In this document: piece by piece, positions 15,911 to 24,044 of the stretch | Layout of the letters: each line of letters opens with the position of its first letter | Numbering within the stretch: position 1 is the first letter of the stretch | Origin: Streptomyces toyocaensis | Lineage (GTDB): Bacteria > Actinomycetota > Actinomycetes > Streptomycetales > Streptomycetaceae | Assembly: GCF_000725125.1 (NCBI RefSeq) | Contig: NZ_JFCB01000047.1 | Location: 1-41,543, forward strand | DNA: 41,543 bases | Direction of reading: 5' to 3' | Position numbers and translations under genes: made by a program | The notes under the pieces: generated by a model | Databases searched by the model: none | The model's input: only the letters and a program-made list of their open reading frames with translations | What the model was told of the DNA's origin: nothing

Positions 15911-15925
15911 CGGCCGTACGCGGCT

Positions 15926-15962
15926 GAAGAGGGCCTCCGCGGTGTGCGGGGGCCCTTCTTCC
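15926..15962. terminator. Terminator hairpin after fadB
   Basis: GAAGAGGGCCTCCGC, a 5-base apex, then GCGGGGGCCCTTCTTC pairs over about 14 positions and ends in a TTCTTCCTTC tract. It also lies just past the stop of the convergent hydrolase gene, so it can serve both. Confidence 0.8.
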
Positions 15963-15967
15963 TTCCC

Positions 15968-17497
15968 TCAGTGGATTCCGCCGTAGTAGACGTCCCTCGT
16001 CCCCATGGACGCGACGTCCATCACGGTGAAGGGAAGCTGCGTGACCGGGGACTCCGCTCCCGAGGCGTGCACGGCGAAGACGTCGACGACGTGCGCGCCC
16101 GGGCTCCAGGCCCAGCCCGACTCCCACGACCAGGTGCCGTTCGGGCCGACCGCGACGCCGCCCAGGAGCACACCGTTCTCCCGGAAACCGACCTGCGCGG
16201 CGTTCGTGGCGGACCCGGTGAAGACGACCCTGGCATCCATCACCTGCTCGTGGGCCACCGGTTCCAGCACCACCGGTGCCCCGGCGCTCTGCCCGACCGT
16301 CGACACCCCGAAGCCCCAGTCCGTGCCGGCCGTCCCGGGCGAGGGCGGGACTGCGCCCCCGGTGGGTGCCTCGACCGCCGTGAAGTTCACCTCGGTCCGC
16401 TCGGTCTGGTAGCCCGCCGCGTCCACCGCGTACACCTTCACCGGATGCCTGCCCGTGCTCCAGGCCCTTCCCAGTTCCCAGGACCAGGTGCCGTCGGCGC
16501 GCACGTCGGTCTGCCCCAGGTACTTGCCGTGCTCCCAGACCATCACCCGGACGGCACCGCCGGCGTGGCCCGTGAACCGCACGGCGTCCCTGCGCACCTC
16601 CTCCTGCACGGCGGGCGCGGTGATCACCGGCGGCGGGAACTCCGGGCCCCTGACCACCGACGTGGCGGAGAGGTACGACGTGATGGACCGCCGGTCACGG
16701 TCGGGTTCCTCGTACCCGTTGCGCACGTGGCCCAGGCGCGGCGCGATCCCGTCGATCAGGAAGTTGGCGATGCCCATCAGGACAGGGACGTTGCGCCCCG
16801 CCACCTGGGTGTGGTCGGCGATGTGCGGGGAGTCGCTGAAGATGAAGTTGAAGTTCTCGTAGTGCTGGAAGAGTCCCAGGAAGGGCTCCACCTGAAGGGG
16901 GTACTGGTCGTCCTGAGCCGCGGACACCAGGTAGATGTTGGCTGTGCGGTTGGCCCCCGCGCGCAGCAGGTCCGGGATGAGCGCGTCCACGATCCGCACG
17001 TTCTGCTCGGGCACGCCCTCGCCGAGCATGAACCGGGCGACGCCCGGATGCACGTCCCGGACGTACGTGCCGATCGAGAACTGCGGGGCGATGGCGACGA
17101 TGTTGCGGAAGCCGTACTTCAGACCGAAGTAGAGGGCCGCGCTGCCGCCCTTCGAACCGCCCCACAGGGTGACGGACTCCGGGGTCAGGTCGAGAGCGTT
17201 CATCACCTTGGATATGAGGGTGACGACGGACTGTTCCAGGGAGAAGTCCATCTCCTTGCACAGGTAGTAGCTCCGGTTGTCCTCGAACTTGTCGCGGATC
17301 CAGAGGATGTTCGCCCGGAGCTTGTCGAACACGCCGTTGGACCAGCCGTAGTCACCGGGCGCGGCGAAGTTCGCGAAGACGACGACCAGGTGGCGGTTGC
17401 CCTTCTGCGCGTGGGCGAAGCGGTACTCGACCGGGAAGGTCCCGGACGCCTCGATACCCGTGAGCAGCTGCCGGCCCTTCGGGGGTGGTTTGGACAT
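15968..17497 (-). CDS. Asp2/XcbB-like alpha/beta hydrolase with two C-terminal Ig-like repeats
   Basis: This 509-residue protein starts at the ATG 17497 (MSKPPPKGRQ), chosen for GGAG 8-9 bases upstream. The open frame extends further, but over the promoter region. Residues 1-250 form an alpha/beta-hydrolase core resembling Asp2 / XcbB-CpsF capsule-biosynthesis proteins: LVVVFANFAAPG near 37, nucleophile elbow LWGGSKGGSA with Ser115, acidic AQDDQYP near 194, and His residues in SPHIADHT near 225. Residues 289-374 and 409-492 are two copies of a beta-sandwich module, each with GTWSWE-x(3)-AW and a final V-x-V-x-AV-x-A-G-x-(E/S) strand. No signal peptide is visible. The neighbouring polymerase suggests it modifies or hydrolyses a wall glycopolymer, possibly as a deacetylase or esterase. 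Exact activity is unknown. Confidence 0.7.
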   Translation of the reverse strand: MSKPPPKGRQLLTGIEASGTFPVEYRFAHAQKGNRHLVVVFANFAAPGDYGWSNGVFDKLRANILWIRDKFEDNRSYYLCKEMDFSLEQSVVTLISKVMNALDLTPESVTLWGGSKGGSAALYFGLKYGFRNIVAIAPQFSIGTYVRDVHPGVARFMLGEGVPEQNVRIVDALIPDLLRAGANRTANIYLVSAAQDDQYPLQVEPFLGLFQHYENFNFIFSDSPHIADHTQVAGRNVPVLMGIANFLIDGIAPRLGHVRNGYEEPDRDRRSITSYLSATSVVRGPEFPPPVITAPAVQEEVRRDAVRFTGHAGGAVRVMVWEHGKYLGQTDVRADGTWSWELGRAWSTGRHPVKVYAVDAAGYQTERTEVNFTAVEAPTGGAVPPSPGTAGTDWGFGVSTVGQSAGAPVVLEPVAHEQVMDARVVFTGSATNAAQVGFRENGVLLGGVAVGPNGTWSWESGWAWSPGAHVVDVFAVHASGAESPVTQLPFTVMDVASMGTRDVYYGGIH

Positions 17498-17614
17498 GGT
17501 GCGAACTCCACTCTCTGTTGTGTCTCGAAAGGCGGGCGACAGGTACCTCCGTGGCAGGTCGCGTACTCGGTACCCTGCAGATGTCGCACCGGCCGTGGCG
17601 CTCGTCGCCGGGAA

Positions 17615-17632
17615 GGACACGACGTCGTGTCC
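17615..17632. promoter_or_regulatory. Perfect 18-bp palindrome between hydrolase and phosphodiesterase genes
   Basis: GGACACGACGTCGTGTCC is fully self-complementary with no spacer. It lies in the 232-base divergent region, about 118 bases upstream of the hydrolase start and about 98 bases upstream of the phosphodiesterase start. A second dyad, GTCACG-N7-CGTGAC, is at 17650-17668, next to a TACCGT -10-like element (17670-17675). This looks like an operator for a dimeric regulator. Confidence 0.5.
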
Positions 17633-17729
17633 CGGGAGGGCCGGCCCCGGTCACGTCCGCGCCGTGACGTACCGTGCGACGGTGAACCGGACGTCGGTGC
17701 GCCGCTTTCCGATCGGAGATCATGTAGGG

Positions 17730-18641
17730 ATGCCGCGCGCCGTCTCCCCGTCCCCGTCCTTCGCACGCAGGCGTCGCAGGGTCCGGTGCCTGGCCGTCTC
17801 GGCCGCGCTGCTGGGACTCGTGAGCACGGTGGCCGTCGTGCGGACGGCGGGCCCTTCCCGCTTCTCCATCCCGCCCCGGACACTGGGCACGGCGACCTGG
17901 AACATGTGCGGGGTACGGGAGTGGAACTGCGGGGGCACCGGGAGCCGTGCCGCGAAGAGACAGGAACTGCAGCGTCTCGCCACCCGGTTCGGAGCGGAGG
18001 TGATCCTGCTGCAGGAAGCCTGCGCCGCGGACGTGGAGGCGGTGCGCAGAGACCTGGGCCCCTCCTGGCACACCGCGTTCCACCCCTACACGTGGAGGGA
18101 CCGCACCGGGCGTACGGGCACGGTGCGGTGCGGCACGGCGGGGCCCGCCGGTCGTGCCGTGCTCTCGGCGTACCCCCTGTCCGCCGTGCGCACGGTGCCT
18201 TCGCGGCAGCCCTCGGTCGGCGTGCGGCGCGGCATCCTCTGCGTATCGATCGCGGCGCAGGACGTCAGGGTGTGCGCCGCCCATCTCAGCCCGCCCCGCA
18301 GCGACCGGTCCGAGCCCGGCCGAGAGCTCCGCGACGACCAACTGAACGCGCTGGTGGGCGCGGTGCCCGGACGACGGACCGTCTACGGCGGAGACCTGAA
18401 CGTGGGTCCGCCGGGAGGGAACAACCCCGACTCCTGGGTGTGGCCGGACCGGCCGTACCGCGTCCACCGGGAGTGCGACCAGGGGTCCGGCCGGCCGGGA
18501 CCGGCGCGGGCGACCCATGTCTCGCGGCACAAGCTGGACTACCTCTTCACCGGACTGCCCGTGCTCGAGTGCCGGGTGCGCGACACCGGCGTCTCCGACC
18601 ACCTGGCCCTGCTGATCCGGGTGGACACCGGCAGCGGCTGA
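17730..18641 (+). CDS. Membrane-anchored endonuclease/exonuclease/phosphatase-family enzyme
   Basis: This 303-residue protein starts at ATG 17730. It has an Arg-rich N terminus and a single hydrophobic segment at about 20-37, acting as signal anchor, so the domain lies outside the membrane. The EEP fold residues are all present: Asn58 (TWNMCG), Glu96 (LLQEAC), His185 (AAHLSP), Asp222/Asn224 (GGDLNVGP), Asp270 (KLDYLF) and Asp290-His291 (SDHLAL). The metal-dependent phosphodiester chemistry is therefore intact. There are nine or so cysteines, unusual for a Streptomyces protein and compatible with extracellular disulfides. Targets could be DNA, phospholipid or a polyol-phosphate polymer. Its position beside a glycerophosphotransferase favours the last as a hypothesis. 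Confidence 0.75.
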   Translation: MPRAVSPSPSFARRRRRVRCLAVSAALLGLVSTVAVVRTAGPSRFSIPPRTLGTATWNMCGVREWNCGGTGSRAAKRQELQRLATRFGAEVILLQEACAADVEAVRRDLGPSWHTAFHPYTWRDRTGRTGTVRCGTAGPAGRAVLSAYPLSAVRTVPSRQPSVGVRRGILCVSIAAQDVRVCAAHLSPPRSDRSEPGRELRDDQLNALVGAVPGRRTVYGGDLNVGPPGGNNPDSWVWPDRPYRVHRECDQGSGRPGPARATHVSRHKLDYLFTGLPVLECRVRDTGVSDHLALLIRVDTGSG

Positions 18642-18744
18642 GGCAGTACCGGGGGGAATGAGCGGGGGGCGGGTCATCGGATGCCCGGACCGGCCGGAAC
18701 GGCCGGGCACGCCGACGGCAGGCCACCCGGCGAAGCCGTCGCCG

Positions 18745-21700
18745 TCACACGATCACTTCTTCGAATGTCTGCGCCGCGGCGGGCTGGGCGGGTACGGCGC
18801 CCATCAGCCCCGCGTGCGCGTGGTGGCCGGTGAACCACTGCGCCGTGCCCCGGTGAACGGGGGTCATCGGCCTTCCCGCGTGCTGGGTGTCGACGGTACC
18901 GACGGCCGGTGCGTGCGCCTGCCCGGGTTCGAGGTCCCCGCCCGCGACCAGCATCCGGTCGGCGAGCCGTGCGGCGGCGTAACCGTCGTCCAGGTCGCAG
19001 AACTCACGCTGGAACCAGCGGTACCGCTCGGCGTAGAGGTCCTGGATCCGGTCGATGTCGCGGACGGCCGTCACCAGTTCCTCGGACGTGTGGAGCAGGG
19101 GGCCCGGGGCGCTGCCCTCGAAGTCGAAGTAGAACCCGCGCAGGGTGTCGCGGTAGTGGTCCAGGTCGTAGGTGAAGAACAGGATGGGCCGGCCGGTGTT
19201 GACGTAGTCGAACATCAGGGAGGAGTAGTCGGTGATCATCACGTCGGTGATCAGCGAGAGGTCGGCCATGTCCGGGTAGTCGGAGACGTCGAAGACGAAT
19301 CCGTCGCCGGCGCCCGGCACCGGGTCCACGACATTGGGGTGGCGGCGCACCATGAGGACGTGGTCGGACCCGAGCTGCGCGCGCGCGGCCTCCAGGTCGA
19401 TACGGAAGTCCAGCTTGTACTTTCCGGGCGCGTAGAACTGGTCGTCGCGCCAGGTCGGGGCGTACAGCACCACCCGCTTGCCCTCCGGCACTCCGATCCT
19501 GTGGCGGATCTGCTGCTCCCGGACTTCCGTGCCGGACCGGCGCAGGATGTCGTTGCGCGGGTAGCCGCTCTCCACCATCTCGCCGGGGAAGCCGAAGGCG
19601 CGCTTGAGGATCGGGGTGGAGAAGCTGTTGGGGGACACCAGCATGTCCCAGTTCTGCACCTCCTTCTCGACGCGTTCCAGGTAGCGCTGGTCGGCGAAGT
19701 GGATGGACTCGATGTCGTGGCCGATCTTCTTCAGCGGTGTGCCGTGCCACGTCTGCACGACGACCTGGCCGTCCCGTTTCTCGAACCAGTCCGGGAGGTG
19801 GTTGTTGGCGACGACGTACCGGCTGGTGGCGAGGGCCTCGTACCACTCCGGTGACCACATGCGGACGGGCGTCGCGGTGGGCGGCACCTGAACCTGGTCG
19901 TCGCGTACCACCCACAGGTGTTCGAGGTCGACACGACGGCGCACGAGTTCCTCGTGCAGGGCGCGAGGGCTGTCGGAGTACTGGGTGCCCTTGAAGGCGT
20001 CGAAGAGCACGGCGTCGCGCACCGGCTCCCGACGTGCCGCGGGGTAGGCCTTCGTGCGCAGCAGCTTCTGCCGGTAGGGGCCGCGGGCGCGGTCGGGCAT
20101 CGCCGAGTGGACGAGGAGCGACAGCCGGTCGTAGGCCTCGGCCTGTGTCTCGTAGCGGCGTTCGTCTCTCTCGTACTCCTGCGGGAACGCCTCGATGGCA
20201 TCCTGTTCGATCTTCACCATCAGGTCTTCGAGGCGCTCCTCGCGCGCCACCGCGGAGAGGTCCTGGCGGCGCAGGAAGAAGTCCCACCGTCCGGCCGCGA
20301 GCGGGATGTCACCGGCCAGGGTCCGCATGGCGGCGGGGGCCAGCACGCAGCGGAACTCGTAGCCGTCCCAGATCAGGGGTACGGAACGCTCCGCGCCGTG
20401 CGCACGCGAACGGACCACCAGATGAGCGGCCCGGTACTGCTCCTGGGTCAGTCGGTCCGCCGCCAGGTAACGGCCCCGGATCTCCAACGAGCCGTCCTCC
20501 CGCCACGCGCACCGGGTCGCGGTGGGAAGGGTCGCGCGTTCGAAGAGCACGAGATAGCCGGATCCGTTGCGGTGGACGACGACCTCGCGGTCGCCCTCCC
20601 TGGTCTGCAGTGACGCCGGCATGCGGTAGTGCCCGTCCACCGTCTCCTCCGCCATGACCGGATACATGGTCATCTTGCGGCCCTCGACATGGAAGGTCGT
20701 CTTCCACCCGTTGCTGCCCATGCCCCAGGCCTGCGGGACGTCCACGCCCGCCCCGGTGAGGACGCGGGACTTCGGTACGAGGCTGCTCAGGGGCAGCTTG
20801 GCGGAGAACGTGCACCACCCGTCGCCGCCGGGCGTGAAGTGGACACGTGCGTCGTGCCGCCCGGCTCCGCTCATGCTGGTGACCCGGAGCTTGCCCCATT
20901 CCGGCACCTTGGGGCCGAGATAGACGCCACGCAGCTCCAGCTGGTCACCGACGAGACGGTGCTGGGTGATCCGGCAGCGCACGACCTCGACGCGCAGTTT
21001 GAGTTTGCCCTGCAGGAAGACCGGGAGGAGACGCGTGTTCTTGTCGACGTACCGGTAGGGCGGGTTGGCGGCGCTGCCCGCGCCGCCCCGGTCGATGCCC
21101 CGGTAGCGGAACAGCCCCCGGCTGAGGACACCGGCGGCCACGTCCCAGGTGCCCTCGACCCACTGGCCCTTGCGCTTCAGACGCGTGGTGTCGATCCGCG
21201 CCTCGAAGCCTGCCCAGTCGTAGCAATAACGATTTTGCTTCGAATCCTCGGTCGCCTGCGGCGCGTAGACGGTCTTCGCCGTGGTGATCGTCATGCGGCC
21301 CTGCTTCTTGTTCCGCAGGGCGATCGCCTTCACCGACATGTGTTTCTTGTGCACGTTGATGAACCGGACGTAGGCGGTCCCGGTGAGGATGAGCGTGTCG
21401 GACCCGGAGCCCCATCTGGCGCCGGACAGCGATCCGTGCAGGGAGAACTCCTTGTCCAGCCGGTAGGCCTTCTTGTCGAGGCCCACCTCCCGGTCGCCGA
21501 GGTAGGGGTAGTTGAGGTAGCGCCGGAACCGCCGCTGCACGGGCATGGGACCGCCACGACGTTCGAACTCGATGACGTCGAGGAGCTCGGCCAGCCGGCC
21601 CTCGCGCACCAGCAGCCACTTGACGCGGGCGTCCGCGGGCAGCTCGTCGATGATGGTGAGGTCGGTCTCGTCGAGGAACTCGTTGGCCCACTGCATGAAG

Positions 21701-22557
21701 GAGTACTGGTACTCCTCGTCGGCGTCCGGAAGTACCTTCAGGTGGAGCATGAGGTCGGACTTCAGGCACGTGAGATCGTACTTCCGCTTGGCGTCCGCGT
21801 ACTCCTGGGAGTCCTGGTCGCCGAGGAAGCGGCTCACGGACCGCACGGCCGCGACCCGGTCGCGCAGGTTCGACAGTTCGGAGTGGCGCTGGGTGATGGA
21901 AGGTGCCGCTCCCCCCTCCCGGCGGCGCCAGAAGTAGACGATGTCCGTGATGACGTCGACCTTGGCAGCGCTGAAGTGGGCGTACATGTTGACCCACGAG
22001 TCCTCGTACATCACGCCTTCGGGGAACCTGATGGAGTGGTGGTCCCAGAAGGAGCGCCGGAAGAGCTTGTTCCAGACGGTGCGGTCGTAGATCAGCGCGT
22101 CGAACTTCGTGATGTGCGTGCCCCGCCGGTTCTTCTGCATCGGGCCCTTGTGCAGCGGTGACTGCCACTTCTTGGTGGAGTTCATCATCTGCACGTTGCC
22201 CGAGACGAAATCCGCCTCGGATTCCTCGAGGGTGCGCACCAGGAGCTCGTAGGCGTACTCGGGGATGACGTCGTCGCCGTCCACGAAGGCGAGGAACTCC
22301 GCCGCGGGATGGGTGTTGCGCAGACCGGTGTTGCGCGCGTGCCCCGGCCCGTGGGCGTGCTGGCGAACGAGGCGGAAGCGGCGGTCGGCAGCGCAGAAGT
22401 CGGCCGCGATTCGCACCGATCCGTCGGTGCATCCGTCGTCGACGAGGACGACCTCGAAATCACGGAACGACTGGCGCGCAATGGACTCCAGGCATTCGGC
22501 GAGATAGGCCTCGACGTCCTGAAAGGGCACGACGACACTCAGGCGCGGGTAAACCAC
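18745..22557 (-). CDS. Fusion: GT2 glycosyltransferase + CDP-glycerol glycerophosphotransferase (teichoic-acid-type polymerase)
   Basis: A 1270-residue protein, two to three times the size of single TagF-type enzymes. Residues 1-230 are a GT-A family 2 glycosyltransferase (LSVVVPFQDVEAYL; VDDGCTDGS near 40; FVDGDDVIP near 91). About 230-850 is a linker with beta-rich segments and no family I recognise. From about 850 to 1200 is a Glyphos_transf domain (FDAFKGTQYSDSPRAL; VQTWHGTPLKKIG near 934; VLYAPTWRDD near 1031; MITDYSSLMFDY near 1107). It would add a sugar and then polyol-phosphate units from a CDP-polyol donor to a lipid-linked polymer at the cytoplasmic membrane. I start it at the GTG 22557, with GGAG 7 bases upstream; a TTG lies one codon earlier. 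The C-terminal about 65 residues are unrelated to the catalytic domain. Confidence 0.88.
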   Translation of the reverse strand: MVYPRLSVVVPFQDVEAYLAECLESIARQSFRDFEVVLVDDGCTDGSVRIAADFCAADRRFRLVRQHAHGPGHARNTGLRNTHPAAEFLAFVDGDDVIPEYAYELLVRTLEESEADFVSGNVQMMNSTKKWQSPLHKGPMQKNRRGTHITKFDALIYDRTVWNKLFRRSFWDHHSIRFPEGVMYEDSWVNMYAHFSAAKVDVITDIVYFWRRREGGAAPSITQRHSELSNLRDRVAAVRSVSRFLGDQDSQEYADAKRKYDLTCLKSDLMLHLKVLPDADEEYQYSFMQWANEFLDETDLTIIDELPADARVKWLLVREGRLAELLDVIEFERRGGPMPVQRRFRRYLNYPYLGDREVGLDKKAYRLDKEFSLHGSLSGARWGSGSDTLILTGTAYVRFINVHKKHMSVKAIALRNKKQGRMTITTAKTVYAPQATEDSKQNRYCYDWAGFEARIDTTRLKRKGQWVEGTWDVAAGVLSRGLFRYRGIDRGGAGSAANPPYRYVDKNTRLLPVFLQGKLKLRVEVVRCRITQHRLVGDQLELRGVYLGPKVPEWGKLRVTSMSGAGRHDARVHFTPGGDGWCTFSAKLPLSSLVPKSRVLTGAGVDVPQAWGMGSNGWKTTFHVEGRKMTMYPVMAEETVDGHYRMPASLQTREGDREVVVHRNGSGYLVLFERATLPTATRCAWREDGSLEIRGRYLAADRLTQEQYRAAHLVVRSRAHGAERSVPLIWDGYEFRCVLAPAAMRTLAGDIPLAAGRWDFFLRRQDLSAVAREERLEDLMVKIEQDAIEAFPQEYERDERRYETQAEAYDRLSLLVHSAMPDRARGPYRQKLLRTKAYPAARREPVRDAVLFDAFKGTQYSDSPRALHEELVRRRVDLEHLWVVRDDQVQVPPTATPVRMWSPEWYEALATSRYVVANNHLPDWFEKRDGQVVVQTWHGTPLKKIGHDIESIHFADQRYLERVEKEVQNWDMLVSPNSFSTPILKRAFGFPGEMVESGYPRNDILRRSGTEVREQQIRHRIGVPEGKRVVLYAPTWRDDQFYAPGKYKLDFRIDLEAARAQLGSDHVLMVRRHPNVVDPVPGAGDGFVFDVSDYPDMADLSLITDVMITDYSSLMFDYVNTGRPILFFTYDLDHYRDTLRGFYFDFEGSAPGPLLHTSEELVTAVRDIDRIQDLYAERYRWFQREFCDLDDGYAAARLADRMLVAGGDLEPGQAHAPAVGTVDTQHAGRPMTPVHRGTAQWFTGHHAHAGLMGAVPAQPAAAQTFEEVIV

Positions 22558-22922
22558 CAACGTACTCCTACCAAGACATTTCGCCCACCAGGACCTCAGC
22601 AGTCCACACCGGACGCTCCACCCCAAATGCGGCGCACCGCGACGCCTGCCGCGATACCCCGCCAACACCCCCGGCCCCGCGAGAGCCCCCCTCCACACCG
22701 GCCACAGGTTCCACACATCTTAAGCCACCCTTATAGGTGGTCAAGATTGATTCATGTGGCATTCACCGCTCAGCCGTGCTATTCGCACCCACTCGGCACC
22801 GAGTCATGAGCCGCTGCCTATAGTTCTCCCACTGACGTGACCGCATCAGTGGGCCGGTCTTCCCCCCACCCGGGCCCTGCCACTCCGCCACGCGGAGCCC
22901 GTGAGGAGAGGAACCGAACACC
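22558..22922. other. Divergent intergenic region between polymerase and LCP genes
   Basis: This 365-base stretch holds no credible gene. It contains the leftward promoter described at 22716-22744 with a long GC-rich 5' leader. On the right it has a TATAGT box (22819-22824) that could be a -10 for the LCP gene, without a good -35. The ribosome-binding site GAGGAGAGGAA lies just before the LCP ATG. Base composition around 22700-22830 is markedly richer in A+T than elsewhere. Confidence 0.5.
22716..22744 (-). promoter_or_regulatory. Candidate promoter for the polymerase gene with inverted repeat in the spacer
   Basis: Read leftward: TTGACC, 17 bases, AAGATG. The spacer holds the inverted repeat CCACC-N6-GGTGG (22725-22740), placing a possible repressor site between -35 and -10. 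The -10 match is weak. Confidence 0.35.
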
Positions 22923-24011
22923 ATGACGCACAGCGCCACCAGGGAGTCAGGGCGTGCGCAGTCGGCGCCCGGCGACAGACGCCGCCGGGCGCAGCGCCCC
23001 CGCCGGCGTTGGGGACGCATCGTCCTGCTGTCGTTCCTGGCCGTCCTGCTCGCGGCAGGCGGCACGGGATACTGGCTCTACAGCGACCTGAACGGCAACA
23101 TCGACGGAGTCGACCTGGACAAGGCCCTCGGCGAGGACCGTCCGGAGAAACTGCCGACATCCGGACAGAACGTGCTGGTCCTCGGCTCGGACTCACGCGG
23201 GGGCGCGAACGCCGGACTGGGCACCGGTAAGGTCTCGGGCGCCCGGTCGGACACCGCACTGGTGATGCACATCCCCGAAGGGCGCCGGCAGGCGGTCGCC
23301 GTGAGCATCCCGCGCGACACGCTCGTCACCCGCCCGGAGTGCGCCAAGGCGGACGGCTCGACCCTCCCGGAGGCCGAGCGCGTCATGTTCAACTCCGTGT
23401 ACTCGACGGCCGGTCCGGCCTGCGTGGTCAAGACCGTGGAGAAGATGTCCGGCGTCCGCATGGACCACTACATGGAGATCGACTTCGCCGGCTTCAAGGG
23501 GCTGGTCGACGCCATCGGCGGTGTGACCGTAACCGTCGAGGAGCCCATCAAGGACACCTCCAGCGGCCTCGATCTGAGCGCCGGGACCCACAAGCTGGAC
23601 GGCACCCAGTCCCTGGCGTTCGTGCGGACCCGGCACGGCGTCGGTGACGGCAGCGACCTGGGCCGCATAGGACTCCAGCAACAGTTCATGATCGCCCTGC
23701 TGAGCGAGGTGAAGCGACAGGACCTGTTCGGCAGTCCCACCAAGACGTACAAGATCGCCGACACGCTGACCTCGGCGCTGACCACCGACTCCGAGTTGGC
23801 CTCACTGACCAGTCTGGCCGAGTTCGCACGCAGCATGAACGGAGTCGACCCGGCGTCCATGGAAACGGTCATGCTGCCGGTGCAGTACGACAAGACCGAT
23901 CCGAACCGGGTGGTGGCCGCACGTCCCCGGGCCGATCAGCTGTGGGAGGCGATTCGCTCCGACGCGGAGATCCCCGAGTCCGCGAAGAAGTCACCCGCGA
24001 CGGGCGGCTGA
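22923..24011 (+). CDS. LytR-CpsA-Psr (LCP) family wall-polymer ligase
   Basis: This 362-residue membrane protein has a cytoplasmic Arg-rich tail, one membrane helix (about 32-54) and an extracellular LCP domain. Conserved LCP signatures are LVLGSDSRGG (Arg92), SDTALVMHI, VSIPRDTLV (Arg131), MDHYMEIDFAGF, DAIGGVTVTVEEP and LAFVRTRHGVGDGSDLGRI, which hold the polyprenyl-phosphate-binding arginines and acidic metal ligands. LCP enzymes move teichoic acids or other glycopolymers from a lipid carrier to peptidoglycan. Its position opposite the polymerase gene points to attachment of that polymer. The ATG is preceded by a strong GAGGAGAGGAA. Confidence 0.92.
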   Translation: MTHSATRESGRAQSAPGDRRRRAQRPRRRWGRIVLLSFLAVLLAAGGTGYWLYSDLNGNIDGVDLDKALGEDRPEKLPTSGQNVLVLGSDSRGGANAGLGTGKVSGARSDTALVMHIPEGRRQAVAVSIPRDTLVTRPECAKADGSTLPEAERVMFNSVYSTAGPACVVKTVEKMSGVRMDHYMEIDFAGFKGLVDAIGGVTVTVEEPIKDTSSGLDLSAGTHKLDGTQSLAFVRTRHGVGDGSDLGRIGLQQQFMIALLSEVKRQDLFGSPTKTYKIADTLTSALTTDSELASLTSLAEFARSMNGVDPASMETVMLPVQYDKTDPNRVVAARPRADQLWEAIRSDAEIPESAKKSPATGG

Positions 24012-24044
24012 CCTCCGGCACGGCGGCGCCACGGCACCGGCCGC

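Noticed and set aside
20629..22161. 510-codon plus-strand open frame inside the polymerase gene
   Set aside because: It is antisense to the GT2-glycerophosphotransferase gene, with compositionally biased translation and no start signals.
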